Positions 57,265 to 64,000 of a stretch of 64,000 nucleotides of DNA are shown in pieces (within the stretch, counting starts at the first letter, position 1; every line of letters starts with the position of its first letter). Source of the stretch: Astrothelium macrocarpum (lineage: Eukaryota > Ascomycota > Dothideomycetes > Trypetheliales > Trypetheliaceae); the NCBI GenBank assembly GCA_021030915.1, contig JAGEMR010000055.1, positions 119,026 through 183,025 on the forward strand. Reading direction: 5' to 3'. The position numbers and the translations under genes are program-made. The notes below the pieces were generated by a model, which searched no databases, was not told the origin of the DNA, and saw only the letters and a list, made by a program, of their open reading frames with translations.

Positions 57265-57276
57265 GGGCTCATAACC
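57265..57276 (-). promoter_or_regulatory. Copia primer-binding site (half tRNA-iMet type)
   Basis: The plus strand here reads GGGCTCATAACC, identical to the anticodon stem-loop (anticodon CAT) of eukaryotic initiator tRNA-Met. On the element's sense (minus) strand it is therefore complementary to that tRNA. Drosophila copia and yeast Ty5 prime from a half tRNA-iMet cut in the anticodon loop. It lies about 150 nt before the gag start, as expected. Confidence 0.7.
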
Positions 57277-58619
57277 TATTGAAGATTGAAACTGCGAACA
57301 TTCTAACAGAAACTCTTCAGGATTAAGTTCCATCCAAGTGAGCAGTTAGCCATTTATACTAATCTATATTAGTCAGAAAGAGTGATTAAAAAGTGTAAGG
57401 GTACCTACATATGCAGGTGTGAAACCGTGTAAAATGGAATAGGCAATAGAGTCAAGATAAGTGGTCAGGTGAGCACAACGAACAGGAACTTCGCGGTGCA
57501 TGGTTCGCATCTGAACTTAGGAGCCTAATGTCCTAATGCGTTAATGTGTTTGTTCGCAGCATTTTGAGAGAGAGAGACTCTAAAGCACGCTCCGCGGTCG
57601 AATCGCAAAGCCTAGTGGTCTAAGGCATTCATATGCTAGTCCCGAGCACGTTGGGAATCGAATCGTCGGGTGCAAGTCTCACACTCGATTTAATGGACGT
57701 AATCACCCATATGCTCAAAAGTAGTTATCTTCCCAGTGAAAGGCATCTCCACGTGTTCCACACTTGTACATCTTGAGCGTCGGTATTCAAAGCCCACCGG
57801 AACTTCTCGAATGTGGAAGTGCACGGGTGCTGCAAAGTTTGGGGGAAGCCTTTTGATGGGGCTAGGTATCTATGTAGCACGGCGTGTGACAGACACAGAT
57901 TTGACCAGGTGAGAAGGGCGCGACCGTGATGGTCAACCGTCCCACCGGGTTTGGTGGAACGCAAGTAGACATACCGCAGCTATGTTTTAACGGAGAAAGC
58001 ACTCGAGAAAACGTCCTTGCTACTACTACCAGAACACACTACGAATGGTAAGGAGTTATAGAGGAATGTGACAAGGTGAAGATAAAGTGATTGAGTAGAA
58101 CTAGTAGATAGCTTCAATGCGGCGCCACGTGAGGTCGGTGAAACCGGGCCGGCTTTGGGTCCGGGTGGATCCCTGAGCTAACGCGGTATGGGAAGGAACG
58201 AACAGCACTAGATATCATCTCATCTTATACCTACCTCGCTACTTGGCTTTTACACCACCCAATCCATCTTTACCTTATCAACAGATGTACCTCTGGATAG
58301 GCAGCATATGACCAAGCTCGTGATTTTTCGAAATGTACAGTTCATTTCAAGTCTAATGTTTAAATACGTACCATCGCCATTATTTTACTGCCGTCGATAT
58401 CTTAAAACTGAAAATCCACTTTTGTGCTACTAGCAAGCTCATGTTGTCGCATGCCTGCACAAATGGTCAATTAAACTTGTGATATACTCAGGCAGCTACA
58501 AGATTTTCGAGCGAATTACATTAATAAGCCAGCCTGGAACTGTGTAAATGACATGATTCAGCTGGCCTAAACACATCTCGAACCGCAGCAACGATCTATG
58601 AAACGATTTTGTCTTATTG
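57277..58619. other. gene-free interval, probable LTR remains at its left end
   Basis: The 5' LTR of the Copia remnant should lie just right of 57276, but no TG...CA unit of normal length could be delimited. A tRNA-like A-box string (TAGTGGTCTAAGG) occurs near 57612 without a foldable tRNA. No gene is supported. Confidence 0.45.
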
Positions 58620-61149
58620 TTAGGCGTCGAACTGTAGTACGGTTATGGACCAAGGTGGAACACGCCACTTGAAAGTTCCGTTGCTCGCTCTGGTAGCAGG
58701 CGTTGTGATATTGAGGGGCCGAGGTACTATTGCTGTTTGGTTGTTGAAATAGTTGAAGGCGTTTGGATCCTCCGAGCTAATGATCGTACCATTGACCGAA
58801 GAATATCCAGTGTCTATGACCACATCGAGAGGTACCGTTTGGTTGCCTGTATTGATGACCTGCAAAGCAACACAAGTTAGCGGTTTTCTTTAAAGACGCA
58901 TTGCAAACGATGCTCATGCTACTATGCAAACGTAGCTACTATGCAAACGTACCTTGAGATAGACTTCGTTTGTCGGCCCATCAATGCTCGCCGCCCAGTA
59001 TAAGGGGTTGAAGTCTCCTTCCGGGTTTGTCACCGGTAAGCTCTGGGTGCCTCGGAATCTTGCAAATAACCACTGCTGCCAGTAGCTTACGCTCAGCACC
59101 GTCTCGTCATGATTTGCCGTAAAAACAATCATGTTAGGGGTCCAATTGTAGAAATCAAAATTCTGCAAGCTTGGCGCATAGCTGCTCATGCGCACGGTAT
59201 TCGGATTCCGCTCACCACCCAACGCGTACACCCCTTCTGAAATAGCAGAGATTACGCGTGGATAGAAAATGTGAATATCGGGTGGATCACTGAAGTTGAC
59301 CACACCCGATGGCGTATCAACTTGAAAGGCAGAATATTCGCCGAGCAAAACGCCACCGGAATTATTCGTCGTGGCCTGCCAATTGTCGTAAAAGTCAAAA
59401 TTCTCAAGAAAGTAACTTGGCTCTTCGTAGTGGTGCGTGTCCCACATGATGCCCTCGGGAATGGAGATGTTATAGAGCGGATTCTCATCATATGCCGTGC
59501 TGATAAGTGTCAGATTCGGATACTTAGCTTTGAGACCATCACGCAAGATAGGCCAACGATATGGATAGGTATCGCTGAACCAGTCTTCGTTGCCAACCTC
59601 GACGAAATTGATTTGGAAAGGCTCTGGATGACCATGTTCTGCTCGTAGGGCGCCGTATTTCGTAGTAGTATCACCTGTACAGTATTCCAATTCGTCGAGC
59701 GCTTCCTGCAGTATCTGCTGCATTCGATCTTCCGGAAATGATGTTCCCACTTGACCATAGATATCAAGCGAGAATCCCGAGTATACTGCCAGAACAGGCT
59801 CAATCTCCATGTCTTCTGTCCATTCCAGATATTCAAGCAAACCAAGTCCTTGCGTGTTGTAATATGACCAATCCCCTGGTCGACCAGGACGGTCCTTGAG
59901 TGGTCCAATAGTCTCCCACCATTTCCATCTCGCTTGCACAGAAACACCCTCAAGGTTATTCCCGCCGGGGAATCGAAGGAATCGAGGTTTTTGGTCGTAG
60001 AATGCCTCGGCAATATCTTTGCGGAGTCCGTTTGGTCTATTTTTAAACGTCTCCCCGAACAGGCTGATCAGGTCAAAGTAAAATGTTTGACCAGCGACTT
60101 GTGAACCATCCATCGTGATCGCAAAAGTGTTGTTTGAATTCGGTGCAGTTACGTTGTTCTGGATGGTCGCATTCAGTTGAAGATATTCATCGACCTGTGG
60201 TACGGCCACATTAGAGATCGTCGTGCTTGCAAAAGTCTCTCCCGTCAGGTTCGAGCGAATTGATAACGTGAAATCCGTTGTTAAATTGAAGGGATTGCGT
60301 GGTTGGTTTCCGAGGACGAAAAAGGATGCATTATACTGTTGCGGTCGAACATCCATTCCCCACCTACGAGCATCAGCAAATCTCCCCCAACATCCAATCT
60401 ACATCTACAAACACCGAGCTTGGTTTGTACCAGGGCTTGTGCTTACCAGCCATAGTTGAGAAACCCTACCTCGCCTGTCGCATTTTCCGGTATATCAATT
60501 TGCATGACAACAGGTAAAGCTTTTGACAAAGGATGTAATCGATCAAGAGACATTCGGACTCCATCACCGATCGTATTCCAGCCAGTCAAAACGGGACCGA
60601 AAGGAAGTATTGGGTTCTCAGAGCTTAGGATAAGACTTCCATTATATTCAGGAGGATTTCCAAGGTTAATGTTAGAACCTGGAAAGACTTAAGCAATGAC
60701 GCAAAGAACATTGCCAGAACAAGCCTACCTTGAAAAGCCCGATTCGTAATAAGTTCGCCATATATTCCACCATCGCCGGAATGCTGGGATCCAAAATCAG
60801 CTAAATCTATTTGCCATCACGCGGACGGCTTACGCTGATGTCCTCGTGCATTATGCCGTAGAGATATCTAAATCTTTCGTCAAAAAAGACATTTAGCTTA
60901 GTTTCTCCGCCTGTGAACTTACGGAGAAGTGTCATTTCGAGCAGCGGTATCCTTCGTATTGATGTCAAGCCGAACTGCAGTAACATTGCTGTGGGTTGCA
61001 TTGATGTAACTCATCCAGTCAGACGCATATTGACTTGAAGGATATTGCCGCGGAAGGATTGGGGGAGCCTCCTGAAATTGTCGTCTGCTTTTCACGGCGT
61101 CGCAGACTGTGGCAACGCCCAACAGGGCAACTGCAACGAAACTCAACAT
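58620..61149 (-). CDS. abfA: secreted alpha-L-arabinofuranosidase, GH51
   Basis: Exons 61149-60923, 60873-60834, 60783-60729, 60678-60447, 60363-58953 and 58859-58620, 734 aa. Introns are 49, 50, 50, 83 and 93 nt, all GT-AG. It removes arabinose side chains from arabinan and arabinoxylan outside the cell. A signal peptide (MLSFVAVALLGVATVCDA) precedes a longer than usual N-terminal segment. The GH51 start is LYGIMHEDISHSGDGGIYGEL, split over exons 2 and 3 (listed in parts to show the join: YGIMHEDIS, then HSGDGGIYGEL). The acid/base Glu444 lies in VEVGNEDWF and the nucleophile Glu527 in LLGEYSAF. The C-terminal exon closes the beta-sandwich. N-glycosylation sequons are many. A 17-bp tandem duplication lies at the donor side of the last intron. 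Confidence 0.93.
58918..58951. repeat. 17-bp tandem duplication in GH51 intron
   Basis: GCTACTATGCAAACGTA occurs twice head to tail (58918-58934 and 58935-58951). It lies in the last intron of the GH51 gene, and the right copy ends in the GT of the donor site. Confidence 0.9.
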
Positions 61150-62280
61150 TGTGTTTTCTTTCGAATGAAGTCTCGACGTCGCGTACCGGTTCTATTTATC
61201 CTTCGCTGCTGATTGTCCGTGAACGGGATTTCACGCCACTGCAAGCCAGTCGATCAAAGCCCACGAGGGGTGCATGTAAAAACACAGATTTTCTTGACGG
61301 ACAGCGGCAAACATCGTAACAGGGTGGTTCTAGTGTTAGTTCTCCACGCAAGGAACAGGAAAGCGGATCGAGAATGGGAGAATTTCGAGGGAAATTTTGA
61401 GAACACGGCAAAGATCTACCAGGCTACCCTGCTGCTGCCATCATGGCTAAAAGCAAAGTCTGGGATCAAAGGGCTTTGGATTTGGATCGGAAGAAAAAAT
61501 ACCGAAATTTCCCTCTTACGGCACATTCGACCGGCACGCTGCGCTCCAGTTACCAGCTTACTTTGGAAGTCAACATTATCGCTGGTCAAGATTATGATGC
61601 TGACTGAATATATGACCATGTTGGATCGAGCCGTTTCATTTTACCTTTGCCATGTCGCTGCCAATACTGCCAGACGAGAATAAGCCCAAGGTCTCTGGAG
61701 CGAACAGTCCGTATTTCTTAACACTGTGTACGCGCAATCAAGCTAGGTGCTTATGAGACTTGCTGGGTACTATCTCGTGATGAAGCCTGATGATAGTGAG
61801 GGAGATGTTGTGCTGAAAACCTCCTGGGCAATAAGCTTTGTATCACTGGCCATCGAGGAAAGTATTTCGTTGGCCCGTGATGAAATGGAACAAAAGAGCG
61901 GTTGAGTTTGGCGGATGGCTCGGTCGCCTGCTGGTATTGCGAATGACGTCGGAGGCGTAGGGTACATTTGTCAAACCCAAGCTGCTTCCCGTTTCGGTAA
62001 ATTTCGACATCCCGTACCTCAAATTCAACAACCATCCTCAAAGGCTCATTGTCAAGTTGGAGCCTCGATATCCTAAACATAGGAAGAGCGGGCACACCGC
62101 GCATTCACGCCAGTGACTCTACGTGACTTCATGATGGGAATTTTGAGATGTAGCCGGAGCGGCTTCGAGTAGATCATCGAGCTAAAGATTAGGAGTATCC
62201 ACGGGTCCGTGCAACCCACGGGTATCTGCAACACCAAATTGCCGCTTCCAAGCAGTCCTTCCCCCTCCATTATCTCAACA
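61150..62280. other. GH51 upstream region
   Basis: About 1.1 kb with ordinary base composition that ends sharply at the AT-rich block. Open frames here (for example 61751-62104 minus) have no recognisable content. No confident arabinose- or xylose-regulator site was found. Confidence 0.45.
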
Positions 62281-64000
62281 ATCATAATAATTATTAATTA
62301 AATAATTAGATAATGATAATTGTAAATATCTATTAAAACGTTTTATAATTTTAATTTAATTTAAAAGATGTTATGATTGATATCGGATATATGAAGATTG
62401 ATCTGATGATCATAAATTTCCGATTTCAGATAATTTTATATAATACGAATTTGATTCGAAAATTTGAATATTTAATAATTTATAAATATTTATAAATATT
62501 TTTTATGAAACTTAATTTTATTATGAAATTATTGAATTATCTGTCATTATTTAAAAATCTTTTGATATTATTATTTTTTTTGAATATTTTATTCTGATTT
62601 CTGAATTCGTTATTATTATTTTTTTAATTTATATTCGTATTTCAATTATTTTTAAATTCTTTTATATTATTATTATTCTATTTTTTGAATCTCTTTTTAT
62701 AATTACTGAATTTCTAATTTTTATTTTTTATTAATTATAATTATTTATCGGATTTTAATTTTTATTAATAAAAAAAATTATATAAAATTATTATTATTTT
62801 TTTCAGAAAATAATGATAATTTCTTATTTCGATAATAATAAATTTTCTTTTATTTTAAAAATTATTATAAATACGAATTGTTATGATCCTAGGTATCCTT
62901 GGGGTCAAGTCTACTTGGGATCAAGGTGGCTTCTGAAATGAGTCGATAAAGGACTGAACTAATAAGGAATAATATTTGAATAATTCAAAATTCTACTGAA
63001 GACGCTATCAAAGACTAATTTAGAGAATGGTTTTGAATATAATGAGTCCATAATGGTCGCGTTGAATTCCTATATATTTATACTGGAGTGAGCCTATGAG
63101 CCTTTCCGCTCAAGGGCTCACGCTGAACCTGTGAGATACGACGCTTTCCTAACGTTCTTAATACTACCCCTCCTTTCTTACGGCACGTGACCTCATATAT
63201 TATTTATAATGAATAACGTGACCCTCTTTTTGGAGTCCAAGATAGATTCTGATAAAAATCTTGATTTCTTTTTTTTGAATTATATTCGTCGTGATCGTAT
63301 TTTTGGAAATCGTCGTATTCGTCGCCAGAATTTTATTATCAAAATATCCTATAATTTTTATTTTCAATCCAATTATATTTATATAAAAATATCTGAAAAA
63401 TTGATATATATTGAATATTAAAAATGTAATCATTTATATATTTTTATATTCTAAAATAATATGAATAAAATGATTAATAATATTAAAATTTTAATAATTA
63501 AAAATAAAAAAAAATATGATATATTAATCATTTAATTTTTTAAATTTCAATTTTATTTAAAATAAAAATATAAAATATTTGAATTAATATAATATCGTAT
63601 TAAAAAATAATTATTATATCTGAATCAGAAATTTGAAAAAATGAATAAAAAAAATTTAAAAATTATTATTATCAATATTTTAATTTTAAAAATTTCTTTT
63701 TTTTTTAAAATTTTTATTATAAATATTTTTTAATGAATAATTATTGATTAATTTTTTTATATTCTATTTTTTTAATATTTTTTTAAATTTTTTATTAATT
63801 TTTATATATTTTTTATATATAAATATTTTTTTTATTTAATCAGATATTTATAATTATAATAATTCAAAATTTTTTTGATTTTAAATTCATTTTTTTTTTT
63901 GATTCAAAGTAAAATATTTTTTAATATAATATTATTATATTTATTAATTAAAATAAAAATATATAAAATATTAAATAAATTTTGATATTTAATAATAATT
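62281..64000. repeat. AT-rich, RIP-like block
   Basis: Composition changes abruptly at about 62280: nearly all sequence to the window end is A/T with few C or G, except an island of normal composition at about 62885-63215. No open frame is believable; the 70-codon frame at 63209 looks like drifted sequence. Such blocks in Pezizomycotina are mostly retroelements destroyed by repeat-induced point mutation. The element family cannot be read. The island begins TGTTATGATCC and could be part of an LTR that escaped, but this is weak. Confidence 0.75.

Larger units (their letters stand above)
56182..57276 (-). mobile_element. Copia-type LTR-retrotransposon remnant: primer-binding site and broken gag
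   Basis: Transcribed on the minus strand. The primer-binding site lies at 57276-57265. The first gag part (57118-56798) has the N-terminal pattern FQRLRGQVNYIQWARNVRVF of Copia/DUF4219 proteins. The second part (56817-56182) has the UBN2-type core AIWSYLAQAYRPD, KVKVMRSLTNDYQPLIDTL and a zinc-knuckle-like CPNPGCKGWNHAPKDCW. The two parts overlap in different frames near 56805, so gag is frameshifted. No protease, integrase or reverse transcriptase follows; the sequence passes straight into zinc-finger pseudogene. I could not define the 5' LTR. Confidence 0.8.

Noticed and set aside
57280..57319. TGAAGA...TCTTCA unit as a Copia LTR
   Set aside because: Only 40 bp long, far below LTR length, and no second copy is seen.
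57590..57690. tRNA-like sequence with an A-box-like TAGTGGTCTAAGG
   Set aside because: I could not build a cloverleaf with acceptor, anticodon and T arms, and the B box is poor; at most a degraded tRNA or SINE relic.
62878..63215. Solo LTR beginning TGTTATGATCC
   Set aside because: No matching end, no target duplication and no second copy in the window; mentioned only as a possibility.
63209..63421. 70-codon frame in the AT-rich block
   Set aside because: Composition-driven open frame rich in Ile, Asn, Tyr and Phe; its reverse strand is equally open.

Overview
The window is nuclear DNA of a filamentous ascomycete (Pezizomycotina; Dothideomycetes or a relative is my best guess, not proven). 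The signs are dense intron-poor genes, introns of 45-65 nt with CTAAC/CTGAC branch sites, a fungal protein set (UVE1, ARG8, UreG, fungal rhodopsin-type receptor, DUF6604, STAND-type N-terminus, secreted GH2/GH28/GH51/GH106 enzymes), a Copia-type retroelement remnant and a very AT-rich, RIP-like block at the right end. Exon joins below were worked out by hand from splice signals, conservation of family motifs and exact reading-frame closure.

Layout. 1-2.6 kb: gene-free, with two copies of a GAGAGGTC-rich inverted-repeat element. 2.6-14 kb: a small fungal protein, a secreted beta-mannosidase whose frame closes only with two GC-AG introns and a 9-nt microexon, a BRD8/Bdc1-like bromodomain protein, a coiled-coil protein and an F-box-like protein. 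15-26.7 kb: FAD monooxygenase, UV-damage endonuclease UVE1, acetylornithine aminotransferase ARG8 (divergent from UVE1, with a Cpc1/Gcn4 site), a membrane-anchored alpha/beta-hydrolase and an HMG-box factor. 28.7-41.4 kb: a STAND-type N-terminal-domain protein with a three-fold repeated motif, a TMEM53/DUF829 protein, a mitochondrial pyruvate dehydrogenase kinase, a small acidic protein and a large DUF6604 gene broken by one in-frame TAG.

42-50.7 kb is a secreted-carbohydrate region: sulfatase, a GH28 enzyme with rhamnogalacturonase-like active-site changes, a divergently transcribed GH106 (alpha-L-rhamnosidase family) enzyme sharing a 296-bp promoter with it, and a seven-helix rhodopsin-type membrane protein. 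With the GH51 arabinofuranosidase at 58.6-61.1 kb and the GH2 mannosidase at 3.8-6.9 kb, the window is rich in pectin and hemicellulose enzymes; the GH28/GH106 pair looks like a two-gene rhamnogalacturonan-I unit.

50.7-58.6 kb is a graveyard: a decayed polytopic membrane-protein gene carrying a 158-bp foldback element, intact ureG, a C2H2 zinc-finger pseudogene and, directly fused to it, a Copia gag with a primer-binding site matching the anticodon arm of initiator tRNA-Met. 62.3-64 kb is AT-rich sequence with one less biased island. No rRNA, confident tRNA or CRISPR array was seen.
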